From contig JANQOR010000016.1 in assembly GCA_028285685.1 (NCBI GenBank), positions 30,966 through 94,965 on the forward strand: a stretch of 64,000 bases of DNA. The letters are read 5' to 3'. A model generated the notes under the pieces. It worked only from the letters and a program-made list of their open reading frames with translations. It had not been told where the DNA came from and ran no database searches. Every line of letters starts with the position of its first letter. The stretch's first letter is position 1. The DNA is from Cyclobacteriaceae bacterium. Its GTDB lineage: Bacteria; Bacteroidota; Bacteroidia; Cytophagales; Cyclobacteriaceae. The position numbers were made by a program, and so were the translations under genes. This document shows, one piece after another, positions 25,701 to 35,641 of this stretch.

Positions 25701-27131
25701 ATGAAAAATCTCACATTAATCATGGTTTTCATTCTATGCTTTATCTCGGTAAGAGCTCAAAAGATCATTGTTTATCCGGCCCATGAAGAAGCATCCCATA
25801 AATACCATGAGTTAACTAATTACTATCTACCAAAAACTGAGCTAAAGATCAAAATACCCATAGTAACTACCTCATATGATTCAGGCCTATTTCATAAAAT
25901 AGAGGATGAAATTTCAAGGACGCAACTCACGAAAATGGTAAAGAAAAAGTTTGGTTGGGATATGGTAAACACCGAAAAGAAGAGTGTAGATCTTGGTGAA
26001 AAAATTCAATTTGTGCCAACAACAGTACAGGACTCAAGCAAATACTACACCATTGCCTATAAGAAGCGAAAAACCCTTGCACAAACTATGAACCTGACGT
26101 TTAATGAACAAGGGATCATTAGTTCCGGTGAATTTGCACAAAAAGACCAGACGTTTCAATATGTTACAAAAGGGATTGAGCTGGCGGCAACTGTAGCGGG
26201 CAAATTCTTTCCTTTAGGTGTTACAGAGACTGAAAGTTTCAGGGCCGACACCTCAATTGAATTTCAGCGAGCCAAAGTGTTGCTCAAGGAATTGGATTAC
26301 CTCGTAACTGCCAGAGTAGCCATAATAAACCAAAAGAGTGCTTCGGTTAGCAAAGACGCCCTGAGTTGGCACCTAGAACAAATTGACAAACGAACCAAAT
26401 TGGTTAAAGAAGAATTGCTGGGTAAGGAAAAGAAATCCACAAAATGGTATTCATTCCTTTATGTACCAGATAAGAATGTTAAAGGACAAAAAACAGTTCT
26501 TCTTGTGATAACAGATAATGGGGTTGAGACAGCTCCAACAGAAGAAGATAAGTTTAGAACTTGGCAAAAGAATCCGCCAAAAGGCAAAAAGTTGGAAGTG
26601 GTATCTACTCTTCTATCTTCACAAAAAACCGAAGAAGCGACATCGTTTAGAACCAGAACTCCGGGAAGCAGTAAGATTCAGCAAAACAACTTCCTTAGGT
26701 ATAACATGCCAGCGCAGTATTCGCTCCAACTACTTAAGGATGGAAAGCCGCTTAAAACCTTTAAAGACAGTGAGGATAAAAAAGGATTAGATTTATATAA
26801 AGTCTATTTTCCTCAAAATGGAGATGTGGGAATCCTACCTAACAAGTATAAAGAAATGTCCGTCATTTTTTATGAAGATATCGGAGCGATCAAGGAACTT
26901 AAATTTAAAAAAGATGCCATTGGAACCTCTTCACTAGATCAATCTTATGCGGCTATTGATTCGCTATTCTCTCTGAAGGAGCAAATTAAAGCATTCAAAG
27001 AAGCTAAGAAGGATACAAGTGAAGAAGAGTCTTCCGAAGAAGAACAAGAGACTGTTATTCGCATCATTTTCGGAGAGAAGGAAGAAGATGAGAATAGTGA
27101 CGGAGACGTAAACGGAGATGAGCAAGATTAG
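25701..27131 (+). CDS. Exported protein of unknown function, caspase-operon member
   Basis: A 476-residue protein with a signal peptide (MKNLTLIMVFILCFISVRAQ). It contains several basic mixed alpha/beta stretches (VKKKFGWDMVNTEKKS, IAYKKRKTLAQTMNLT), a glycine/hydrophobic helix (GIELAATVAGKFFPLG) near residue 160, and an extremely acidic tail from about residue 435 (EEESSEEEQETVIRIIFGEK and onward, dense in E and D). The front (YYLPKTELKIKIPI) has a faint similarity to DUF4831-type Bacteroidota proteins, which is not conclusive. It starts 15 bases after the caspase-like gene and may be a substrate or partner; this is an inference from context only. Confidence 0.7.
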   Translation: MKNLTLIMVFILCFISVRAQKIIVYPAHEEASHKYHELTNYYLPKTELKIKIPIVTTSYDSGLFHKIEDEISRTQLTKMVKKKFGWDMVNTEKKSVDLGEKIQFVPTTVQDSSKYYTIAYKKRKTLAQTMNLTFNEQGIISSGEFAQKDQTFQYVTKGIELAATVAGKFFPLGVTETESFRADTSIEFQRAKVLLKELDYLVTARVAIINQKSASVSKDALSWHLEQIDKRTKLVKEELLGKEKKSTKWYSFLYVPDKNVKGQKTVLLVITDNGVETAPTEEDKFRTWQKNPPKGKKLEVVSTLLSSQKTEEATSFRTRTPGSSKIQQNNFLRYNMPAQYSLQLLKDGKPLKTFKDSEDKKGLDLYKVYFPQNGDVGILPNKYKEMSVIFYEDIGAIKELKFKKDAIGTSSLDQSYAAIDSLFSLKEQIKAFKEAKKDTSEEESSEEEQETVIRIIFGEKEEDENSDGDVNGDEQD

Positions 27132-27358
27132 CTGAGAATTCTGACCAAATGGTGCCAATTACTTCAAAATATGATGCTTGGCTGAAAACTTTTGGTTAGG
27201 GCTGGTAATTCCGATACAGATTCTCATTCCAATTGCTACCTGGACTAAGTTGGCAAATCAGCTGATTTCGGGAGAAAAAATCTTAGGCAGATTATTCCCT
27301 CGACCTCTACGCCAGGCAAGAAACGAAAATTGGTTAAAGCTTATATATTTGGATAAAA

Positions 27359-30061
27359 ATGGACATTCCATTGAAGTTGTTCCAAGCGGTTGTTTTTCTT
27401 CTCTATTTTTCATTTGTCTATTCTCAGGAAGATTGTAGTTCTCTACAAGTAGCTGTTACGGGGGATAATACGGTGTCTCTACCTGCCAAGGACTACTGGT
27501 ATACGTACACCATGATCAATGAGGACCATAAACTGGTCCTGACTACCAGTTCATTTGAGGTTCCTGTTTCTGTTTACAACAACAGCTGCGACAATCTGAA
27601 TTTACTAGGTAGCAATCTTTCAAATTTAGTTATTGGGGAGCTGGAAGCCGGGGAGGTAGTGTATATCAAATGGACAGGAGGAAATTTTACCTGGAATTTA
27701 ACCGAACAGCCAGTATATGAGGGACATTTTTGTTATGTGCCTATCACTGCCGTATTGGGAGAAAATGAGTTTAATGAGAATGGCAATGGCCCATATTATT
27801 GGTATACCTACACCATGGTAAATGATAATCACAAACTTGTCATAGACAATCCGACAGGAGGGAACACCAGGGTCTATACGAATACGTGTGAACATCTTGG
27901 CTCTTTAGGATTTAATAGCGATGTTTTACTTTCTGCTGGAGAAACCGTCTATGTCTACATTGAACTGTTCGGGCAGTCAGGAACCTGGACATTGAGTGAA
28001 CAACCACTTAGCTCCGGAGATGTGTGTGAAATGGCTAAGCCAGCAGAAAATGGAGATAACGTCCTTGAAACCAGCAACGATATATATTGGTATTCCTATA
28101 CCATGCAAAATGACCACAGTCTGCTGAAACTGACCGCTTATGATTCTGAGCGAGTTGTAGTAGTCTACACGAACAGCTGTGGAAACCTTGTTGAAATAGG
28201 GCGTGGTTACCAATATGAATCAGTCATTGGATTAAAGGCAGGAGATGAGGTTATCATTCAATGGTACGGCGGTAATTTCACCTGGAATTTGTCCGAACTT
28301 TCGATTAATTCAGATTTCGGAGATATCTGTGAGGTAGCGGAAACTGCTTCGTTAGGATGGAATACGGTGCCAGATATGAATGATGATTATTGGTATACTT
28401 ATACCATGAATTATGACGAGCTATCCATAACCTCCGAAGCTGAAAAATCAGTAAGTATTTATACCAATACCTGCGAACACCTGGTTTGGTTGGGAACTAA
28501 TTACGAAAACATTACCGTCTCCGGATTCTCCCCTGGAGAAACTGTCTTCATCAAATGGACAAGCGGAAATATATCATGGAAATTGGATGAGCAACCAGTA
28601 ACTCCTCCCAATAATGAAGACAATAGCTGTGAGACCGCTAAAAATGCTATTTCAGGAGCGAACTTCGTTCCGGAGCTAAACAATCATGACTATTGGTACA
28701 CATATACTATGAATGATGTACAGCTGACCTTGAATTCATCATCAGGGTCGACGGTTGCTGTTTACTCCGGCAACTGTGAGAACCTGGTTCAATTGGGACA
28801 AGGATTTGAGAATCTTACCATTTCAGAGCTTTCTCCCGGAGAGACCATCTACGTGAGGTGGTTTAAAGATAATTTTAGCTGGACATTGACCGATGGCCCT
28901 ATAACTGGTCCTCAAACTGGTGATAATTGTGAATTAGCTGAGCAAGCTGTGCTTGGGGAAAATGTTGTCCCAACCGCAGATAGTTATTGGTATACGTATG
29001 TCATGCAGAATGATAATCATTGGTTGACTTTGACCTCTAATTCATCCGGAGTGCCTGTAACAGTTTACAACAATACCTGCGAAAATCTACAGGAACTCGA
29101 AACGGGTTCTTCAGGCATGAGCTTAAAAGGATTGGCGGCCGGAGAAAGGGTGTACATTAGATGGTTTGATGGTGATTTGAGCTGGAATTTAAGCGAAGAA
29201 CCTAGGAATCTTGCACCGGATATAAGCGACATAAATGATCAGACAATTGATGAGAACAGCAGTACGTCCATATTAAGCTTTAATGTCAGTGATAATGAAG
29301 ATGAGGCCACACAGATAACCTTAAGCGGCGGATCAAGTAATCCATCGATTGTCTCAAATGATCAAATTGTGTTTGGAGGATCTAGTGAAAACAGGACTGT
29401 GCAAGTTACTCCCAATGATAATCAGCACGGAAAATTATCAATCTCAATTATTGCCTTGGATTCGGATGGACACACAAATGTTAGTTCATTCATTCTCACA
29501 GTTAACAATGTAAATCAAGTTCCCGAAATAGTTAACCCCGTGGAAGATATCTATTTGAATTCAGGGTTTGAATCCACTCAAATCGATATAGGTAATGTAT
29601 TTACTGATGCAGACGAAGATGTATTGAATATTGAGTCAATTACGAGTGACTCAGGTGTAGTTGAAGTTTTTGTCTCGGGTAACCAGTTAAATATTGAGGA
29701 AGTTGGAGTAGGGATGGTGGACGTAACACTTATAGCAGATGATGGTTTTGGAGGAACTGCGCAAGATGTCTTTAGCATACATGTTTCACCGTTATTGGAA
29801 GTTCCTAATCAAAATCCAACAGAGTTTGAGCTTTACCCCAACCCAACATCTAAACATTTGCACGTTAGATTGGGGGAAGATTATGATCCTGTTAAAGTAT
29901 TGATTTACAATCGGGTAGGGACTATAATATTCGAGCAACAGTTTAATAATTCTACCTCTAAAGTCGATGTCTCCATGTTGACATCCGGAGTTTACTTTCT
30001 AAGAATAGAAACTACCAGGAAGGATGAGGTGATCTCTTTTAAAAGAGTGATAAAATTATAG
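27359..30061 (+). CDS. Multi-repeat secreted protein with T9SS type A sorting domain
   Basis: A 900-residue exported protein. After the signal peptide (to about residue 22) come six repeats of about 90-105 residues. Each begins with a YWYTYTM-like block (also YWYSYTM, YWYTYVM) and ends with a GNFTWNLTEQP-like block; each carries two conserved cysteines and a VYTNTCEHL-type segment. The repeats resemble pre-peptidase C-terminal-type beta-sandwich domains. Residues ~625-800 are two cadherin/Ig-like beta domains (DENSSTSILSFNVSDNEDEA). The last ~85 residues are a type A sorting domain (ELYPNPTSKHLHVRL, LTSGVYFLRIE, FKRVIKL), so it is secreted by the type IX system and cell-surface attached. There are 227 bases before it, with no convincing gene. 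Confidence 0.9.
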   Translation: MDIPLKLFQAVVFLLYFSFVYSQEDCSSLQVAVTGDNTVSLPAKDYWYTYTMINEDHKLVLTTSSFEVPVSVYNNSCDNLNLLGSNLSNLVIGELEAGEVVYIKWTGGNFTWNLTEQPVYEGHFCYVPITAVLGENEFNENGNGPYYWYTYTMVNDNHKLVIDNPTGGNTRVYTNTCEHLGSLGFNSDVLLSAGETVYVYIELFGQSGTWTLSEQPLSSGDVCEMAKPAENGDNVLETSNDIYWYSYTMQNDHSLLKLTAYDSERVVVVYTNSCGNLVEIGRGYQYESVIGLKAGDEVIIQWYGGNFTWNLSELSINSDFGDICEVAETASLGWNTVPDMNDDYWYTYTMNYDELSITSEAEKSVSIYTNTCEHLVWLGTNYENITVSGFSPGETVFIKWTSGNISWKLDEQPVTPPNNEDNSCETAKNAISGANFVPELNNHDYWYTYTMNDVQLTLNSSSGSTVAVYSGNCENLVQLGQGFENLTISELSPGETIYVRWFKDNFSWTLTDGPITGPQTGDNCELAEQAVLGENVVPTADSYWYTYVMQNDNHWLTLTSNSSGVPVTVYNNTCENLQELETGSSGMSLKGLAAGERVYIRWFDGDLSWNLSEEPRNLAPDISDINDQTIDENSSTSILSFNVSDNEDEATQITLSGGSSNPSIVSNDQIVFGGSSENRTVQVTPNDNQHGKLSISIIALDSDGHTNVSSFILTVNNVNQVPEIVNPVEDIYLNSGFESTQIDIGNVFTDADEDVLNIESITSDSGVVEVFVSGNQLNIEEVGVGMVDVTLIADDGFGGTAQDVFSIHVSPLLEVPNQNPTEFELYPNPTSKHLHVRLGEDYDPVKVLIYNRVGTIIFEQQFNNSTSKVDVSMLTSGVYFLRIETTRKDEVISFKRVIKL

Positions 30062-30218
30062 TAGAGTAACTAAGGGTGTTTCTACAAAGCCTGATCTGCA
30101 GGTGATGTAAAATTCTGTGAATCATCCTTTACCGCGGTGTCGCTAGTACATATCGGCACCTATTTAGCCTTTGATTTGGTGAAGGTTTCTTGTATGGGGC
30201 ACACATTGAGAGATCTGA

Positions 30219-31052
30219 TTACAATTTTCCCCTAAGCTCTTTACCAAAAGCCTGCCAATCAAAGCCGGTTTCTGGACGATTATGCCGCAAACCGGTGTCT
30301 TGGGTGGTGATGACAATGGTTGTATCTATTTCTGGCAGCTTGGCAATATGATGCTGGGGTATTTTGCGAGGAATTGCGTTCATGGATGTGAATTTAACAC
30401 CTGGAAAATGACCTTGAATGGTCCCTTTTAATGTATTTATACCCGTCATGTCATGCATCACGACCAGTTTTGGATGATATACATGCATCTGCTTAAGAAT
30501 TGTCTTCATACGAGCCTCATATACACGTTCCTGGTATGCGGCACGGCTTTTAAGGAAATCCATATCCTTCAGGTCTAGCCAGCTATAGTACCAGGCATGA
30601 CTATGTGCTGGCAAGGGGTATAGTCGGAGTAAGGCCTCATTATTTACCCCTGTAGCTAACGAATATCGCTGATACTCCAAATAAGTTTCAGAATCGCTTA
30701 TTGGTTGATTATTGTATCCATGAACAAATGAGATTATACCTTTCCATTCACCTCGCTGTACTGCATTAGGGCCAAAGCGATAATCGTGCAGCGTGGAGAA
30801 AACATCAGCTCTGGAACGCTGAGGAGTAAATCGTACTTGTTTATAAAGCGCCCGTAGATCACAGAGGGTCGGACTGTTTACATCGGTGTGGGTGTCCATG
30901 AAGTAGTTTTGTTTATCAGCAACTTCTTCAGGCATATCACCGCTGGGCTCCTCATGATTGATAAACCAGATGGGAGCTTTCCAGGATCCATACCCATAAA
31001 AATTCTCAACCCAATGGGTAAGGGCGGCTTCAGAGATTAACGAACCAGACAC
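30219..31052 (-). CDS. Protein of unknown function, possible UDG-like fold
   Basis: A 277-residue cytosolic protein starting MSGSLISEAALTHWVENFYG. The opening YGYGSWKAPIWFINHEEPSGD resembles the water-activating loop of uracil-DNA-glycosylase-superfamily proteins that have an aromatic-rich FYGYG lead-in. Later regions contain WKGIISFVHGYN, KLVVMHDMTGINTLKG and a VKFTSMNAIPRKIPQHH segment. No canonical UDG motif with the expected H-S-P triad is seen, so the link is only a resemblance. It is a single gene, on the opposite strand to its neighbours, with 157 bases before the repeat protein and 163 before the desaturase start. Confidence 0.5.
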   Translation of the reverse strand: MSGSLISEAALTHWVENFYGYGSWKAPIWFINHEEPSGDMPEEVADKQNYFMDTHTDVNSPTLCDLRALYKQVRFTPQRSRADVFSTLHDYRFGPNAVQRGEWKGIISFVHGYNNQPISDSETYLEYQRYSLATGVNNEALLRLYPLPAHSHAWYYSWLDLKDMDFLKSRAAYQERVYEARMKTILKQMHVYHPKLVVMHDMTGINTLKGTIQGHFPGVKFTSMNAIPRKIPQHHIAKLPEIDTTIVITTQDTGLRHNRPETGFDWQAFGKELRGKL

Positions 31053-31215
31053 TAGGTTAATCTATCACTTTTATGTAAGTATACCCAGATTACCTTCCAT
31101 AGCTTTGCTATATAATTACCATGCGCAGTGAGGAACGTTGGCAGGAGGGAAGGAACGGCAAATGTGTAAGTTCATTTTATTGTTCTACTTACCTATATTC
31201 GATGAAACAAATGAA

Positions 31216-32289
31216 ATGGCAAGTCAAACCGTAACTTCAGGCACGGGTCCCGACCTGTTCAAGAAAGAACTCCATGAGAGGGTACGGGACTATTTTGAAG
31301 CTAATGACATATCCAGGTTAGCGAATGGCCAAATGCGTGCAAAACTTGCCATCGCAGCAATATGGTGGGCCGGTAGTCTTGCATTGGTCTATACAAGCAG
31401 CGGAACGTTGAGTTTTGTACTTTTTTATGGATTGCACCTCCTGTCGCACGCTTTCATTCTTTTAAACATTGCCCATGATGCTAACCATTTTGCCATTGTT
31501 GAAAACAACTTTCTAAAAAGAGCTCTTCGCTATTCTTTCGACTTGTGTGGGATCAGCTCTTATGTTTGGCGGCAGCTGCACAATCTACAGCATCATAATA
31601 ATATCAACATAATCAAAGAGGATGACGGACTAGCCACTCGTGGGATTCTTAGATACACCCCTTTTGCCAAAAGGTTGAAAGTACATCGAGCACAGCACCT
31701 ATATGTATTTCTTGCCTATGCCTTGTTCTCGATAGACTACATTCTATTCAAGGATTTCGAAAGCCTTTTTTTCCCGTTTTTGGATGGCCTAAAAGGGAAA
31801 AAACATCCTAAAATCGAAATTTTGAAGATAATCAGCTTTAAGATCTTCTATCTAACATACACGTTGATCATTCCAATTTATGTCCTTGGATTTTCAACGG
31901 GGTTAGTGCTGCTTTCTTTCTTTTGCTGGCAGCTAATCGTGGGTATGATTGGAGCAACCATCATTCAGGTATCCCATCAATCAAGATCCAATCAATATCC
32001 GGCATCAACAAATGATTATGAAGATTTTGTCTATCATGTTTTTGCTACCACAGCCGATCATTCTTACAATAGCTTTATTGCAGATTGGTTCTTTGGAGGC
32101 TTGCACCTTCATGTGATACACCACCTTGTTCCTCGAATTTGCCACACGCATTACAGAGCCCTGACCGCCACTGTAATTGAACCAATAGCCAAAAAACACA
32201 ATATTTCCTATCGCACTAACGAGACATTTTTTGATGCCCTAAGGGAACATTATTTGCATCTTCGTGCACTTGGACTGAAAACAGCCTAA
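31216..32289 (+). CDS. Membrane fatty acid desaturase
   Basis: About 357 residues from the ATG at 31216; upstream alternatives (TTG 31138, ATG 31162) lack a convincing lead. The three histidine boxes are HDANH (H87, H91), HNLQHH (H122, H126, H127) and LHLHVIHHLVP (H297, H299, H302, H303). The third box has the HxxHH form with H where many acyl-lipid desaturases have Q. Four to five hydrophobic helices surround the boxes. It introduces a double bond into a membrane-bound acyl chain, using di-iron chemistry. It is 79 bases upstream of, and co-directional with, the acyl-AMP ligase / reductase gene; together they suggest processing of an unusual fatty acid to an aldehyde or alcohol. Confidence 0.9.
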   Translation: MASQTVTSGTGPDLFKKELHERVRDYFEANDISRLANGQMRAKLAIAAIWWAGSLALVYTSSGTLSFVLFYGLHLLSHAFILLNIAHDANHFAIVENNFLKRALRYSFDLCGISSYVWRQLHNLQHHNNINIIKEDDGLATRGILRYTPFAKRLKVHRAQHLYVFLAYALFSIDYILFKDFESLFFPFLDGLKGKKHPKIEILKIISFKIFYLTYTLIIPIYVLGFSTGLVLLSFFCWQLIVGMIGATIIQVSHQSRSNQYPASTNDYEDFVYHVFATTADHSYNSFIADWFFGGLHLHVIHHLVPRICHTHYRALTATVIEPIAKKHNISYRTNETFFDALREHYLHLRALGLKTA

Positions 32290-32368
32290 CTGCAGTGGGA
32301 ATGTTACTTAATATTTCCCCAATTAGTGTGATGTGAATACTTTTGAAACTGTAACCTAATCCTATTGA

Positions 32369-35300
32369 ATGACCAGAATAAATGAATGTTTAGATTATTG
32401 GGTAAAGCATTCTCCCGATAAAGTACTTTTTGAATTTCTAGATCTAAATGGAGTCAGTCAGGAAAGATATACATATGCTGAGTTTGACCGGGCAAGCCGC
32501 ATTATAGCATCCAACCTCGCAGAAAACTATAATTTCAAAAAAGATGATCGAATATTGATCACTTATCCCCCTGGGATAGAAATGATATGTTCCTTTTTTG
32601 CTTGTGTTCGCCTTGGGTTGATTCCAGTACCAACATACCCACCCACTTCGTCAGGTTTTCAGGCGGCCTATTACAAGATGGAATATATTGCCAATGACTG
32701 TGGAGCAGCGGCGGTTCTTACCAATGGTGATTACTATTGGTCTCTTAAGCTCAATTTGGATAGAAACAACATTGCTGAGAAAACAAAGCTCTCAAAAATA
32801 CCTTGGATTAACACTTCCCAATACACCAAAGAGTCCGAAGTTGTTGACTACGAACGAGAGAGTTCGTTCCTGTTTCTTCAATACACCTCAGGATCGACCA
32901 CAGATCCAAAAGGTGTCATGGTTACCCATGAAAACCTGATCAGCAATGCACATGCGGTTCTTCCTGGACCCCCTATTGGTGTTTCATGGCTTCCTCAGTA
33001 TCATGACATGGGATTGATCGGTTATCACCTGTTTATGATCGTCATGGGAGGAACTAATCATGGGTTTTCTACCCTGGATTTTATTCGCAGGCCTTCTTTA
33101 TGGCTCGAACTAATCACCAAGTATAAGGCCACTCACACCTCCGCCCCGAATTTTGCTTATGACTATGTTCTGCAACCGGGCAAAATCCCGGATGAAACAT
33201 TCGAGCAACTGGATTTAAGTTCGATAGAGATGATGATGACAGCAGCAGAGCCTGTTCGCGTCGGTACCTATGAGAAATTCTACGAAAAATTCGAGAGTCG
33301 TGGTTTACCGAAAGATGCCTATTACGCTGCGTACGGACTGGCGGAAAATACACTTGCTGTCTCCCAATGTGGTACCTCCAGTATTAAACTGTTGACGGAA
33401 TCCCTGAAGAAACATGAATTCGAGATTGCCAATGGGCAGGAGGGGCAAGTAACCGAAATTATGAGCTGTGGAAAACCGCTGGCAGAGCAAGTGGTCAAGA
33501 TCGTAGACCCCGAGGGTATTGATCTGGGACAAGAAAAGATTGGTGAAATATGGCTCGATGGACCGAGTAAGGGCATGGGCTATTGGCGTAAACCGGAACT
33601 TAATAAAGAAGTTTTTGAAGCCAGGTTGGCCCAACAAAATGGTAGTATCCCGGGAAATTTTCTCCGAACTGGTGATCTGGGGTTCTTATACAAAGATGAA
33701 CTCTATGTGTGTGGTCGGGTCAAGGATATGATCATCATTCGTGGAGCAAACTATTATCCCCACGATATTGAGCAAATCGTTGAAAACTCGAACAAAACAA
33801 TTCGAGCCGGTTACGTTGCGGCGTTTGCCAATGATGAAGATGGAGAAGAGAAACTTGTGGTGGTAGCGGGCATAAAAAATAAGAACAAGGTGCCAGATCA
33901 TGACTTCATTGCAGATCAAATCCGTGAAAAACTTAACATTCTACCCTCAACCATCACTTTTACAACTACTCGCTGTATTCCGAGAACTTCTTCCGGAAAG
34001 ATCATGCGGAGCAAAGCAAAACAACTTTGGCTTGCAGGTGATCTTGAAGTAATTGAAAGTCATGCACTGGTTAATGTAGATCCGGAAAGTACTCCGGTCA
34101 AATATGCAGATACACCATTTAATGAGTTGTTTGCAAAATATAACCTCCGGGGTGATGAAACCTATTCGCTGGTTCATTTACTTGATTCACTGGACCTTGC
34201 GGTACTGATCCATGATGTTAAAGAGCTTCTCAAGGACAATGGCGCTGCAAAAATGTCATCTGAAATAGATGCTCGACTACTTCAGGAAATCAGCGTTTCC
34301 GAATTCTTTAACCTCATGGAGCAATTCAGGACATCTTCCTATCTCGCTATCAATAAGTTAAAGAAGACCATCCTGAAACTGCAGAGGGAACACAACGCCT
34401 TCGAACAAAAGAGGATGATCGAGGATATCAAACTTACGTTCATTCCTGAAAGACCCGTCTATGATCCGGAGCACCTTAAAAGTGGGAAGATTCTATTGAC
34501 AGGTGGAACTGGTTTCTTAGGACCTTTTATTCTAAAGAGCCTGCTTGAACAAACCAGGGAAACCATATATGTTTTGGTAAGGGCCAGTGACGAAGTTAAA
34601 GGAAGGGAAAGACTGCTGGAGGCACTTGAATTATCCAACATTCCTATGGAACCTTTGAAGGAACAATTTGAGAAGCGAGTAATTGCCATATGTGGTGACC
34701 TGGCGGAGCCCAACCTTGGACTTCGCGATGACATGTGGAAACAATTGGCTAATGAAGTTCACACGATTTATAACAATGGAGCCCTCGTCAACTACCTTTT
34801 CAACTATGAAAAGATGCGGGACACCAATGTATCTGGGACCAATGAGATCATACGTTTCGCGCTGGATGGCAAACCCAAGATATTCAATCATGTTTCAACC
34901 ACGTTTATTTTTGGATGGGCCGTCAAAGACACGCTTTTCGAAACAGATACCTGTGATTCCCTGGATTTACTTGATTTCGGTTACAGTCAAACGAAATGGG
35001 TTTCAGAACAGATCCTGCTGGACGCTATGACTCATGGCCTGCAGGCCAGAATCTTCCGACCTGCGCTGATCACACCAGCAGTTGATGGGGGAGGTAATAA
35101 TTTTGACATCTCCATACGATTGATCGCTTTTATGATCAACCATGGAATTACCGTTAATTCTTTCAATCAGGTGAGTTTCACACCTGTGGATATTGTTGCG
35201 AATAACTTTGTGGCATGTTCTTCACTACCTGAAACGCTCAACAAAACGTGTCATGTCACTCGGGATGAATACGCCAGGATGCGTGATATTACCGATCTGA

Positions 35301-35641
35301 TCACCGAGCTAACAGGAAAGGAATTCAAAGGATTTGACCTGCCGGATTTTGTTCCGGAGATCGTTGGCAAATGTCAAAAAGAAGATCTGCTTTTTCCGCT
35401 ACTTGATTTCCTCGTTCGCTCCGTAGATAACATCTCAGCAATGGAATTCAAGCTTTATAACAACGACAATTATAAGAAGGCCAAGGCCAGTTCTCCGTTT
35501 GGAGTTTCTGATCCAACATTAAAGGAAACCGTACGGGGTATGCTGAAATTCATGATCGGAAAGGGTGTGATCAATGTCTCCTTGCTTGATGAGGACGAGG
35601 TTCAAGAGAAAGAGGTACTGGATCGCGACATGGAAGTATAG
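32369..35641 (+). CDS. Fused fatty acyl-AMP ligase, carrier domain and thioester reductase
   Basis: A 1090-residue three-module protein. Residues ~1-560 are an adenylating enzyme of the fatty acyl-AMP ligase type: QYTSGSTTDPKGVM (171-184), AAYGLAENTLA, RTGDLGFLYKDELYVCGR. Residues ~575-640 are an acyl-carrier-like domain with the phosphopantetheine serine candidate S607 in LLDSLDL. Residues ~700-1070 are an extended short-chain dehydrogenase, with ILLTGGTGFLG (708-718, NADPH site) and YSQTK (Y872, K876). The layout resembles carboxylic acid reductase or thioester-reductase-terminated assembly lines. It would load a fatty acid onto its own carrier and reduce it off as an aldehyde or alcohol. 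It probably shares an operon with the desaturase before it. Confidence 0.9.
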   Translation: MTRINECLDYWVKHSPDKVLFEFLDLNGVSQERYTYAEFDRASRIIASNLAENYNFKKDDRILITYPPGIEMICSFFACVRLGLIPVPTYPPTSSGFQAAYYKMEYIANDCGAAAVLTNGDYYWSLKLNLDRNNIAEKTKLSKIPWINTSQYTKESEVVDYERESSFLFLQYTSGSTTDPKGVMVTHENLISNAHAVLPGPPIGVSWLPQYHDMGLIGYHLFMIVMGGTNHGFSTLDFIRRPSLWLELITKYKATHTSAPNFAYDYVLQPGKIPDETFEQLDLSSIEMMMTAAEPVRVGTYEKFYEKFESRGLPKDAYYAAYGLAENTLAVSQCGTSSIKLLTESLKKHEFEIANGQEGQVTEIMSCGKPLAEQVVKIVDPEGIDLGQEKIGEIWLDGPSKGMGYWRKPELNKEVFEARLAQQNGSIPGNFLRTGDLGFLYKDELYVCGRVKDMIIIRGANYYPHDIEQIVENSNKTIRAGYVAAFANDEDGEEKLVVVAGIKNKNKVPDHDFIADQIREKLNILPSTITFTTTRCIPRTSSGKIMRSKAKQLWLAGDLEVIESHALVNVDPESTPVKYADTPFNELFAKYNLRGDETYSLVHLLDSLDLAVLIHDVKELLKDNGAAKMSSEIDARLLQEISVSEFFNLMEQFRTSSYLAINKLKKTILKLQREHNAFEQKRMIEDIKLTFIPERPVYDPEHLKSGKILLTGGTGFLGPFILKSLLEQTRETIYVLVRASDEVKGRERLLEALELSNIPMEPLKEQFEKRVIAICGDLAEPNLGLRDDMWKQLANEVHTIYNNGALVNYLFNYEKMRDTNVSGTNEIIRFALDGKPKIFNHVSTTFIFGWAVKDTLFETDTCDSLDLLDFGYSQTKWVSEQILLDAMTHGLQARIFRPALITPAVDGGGNNFDISIRLIAFMINHGITVNSFNQVSFTPVDIVANNFVACSSLPETLNKTCHVTRDEYARMRDITDLITELTGKEFKGFDLPDFVPEIVGKCQKEDLLFPLLDFLVRSVDNISAMEFKLYNNDNYKKAKASSPFGVSDPTLKETVRGMLKFMIGKGVINVSLLDEDEVQEKEVLDRDMEV

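Noticed and set aside
27178-27438. 86-codon frame before the repeat protein
   Set aside because: It starts with TTG, overlaps the real signal peptide of the next gene by 80 bases and has no recognisable domain.
30062-30218. Possible terminator between convergent genes
   Set aside because: No hairpin of more than five perfect pairs was seen near the stops.
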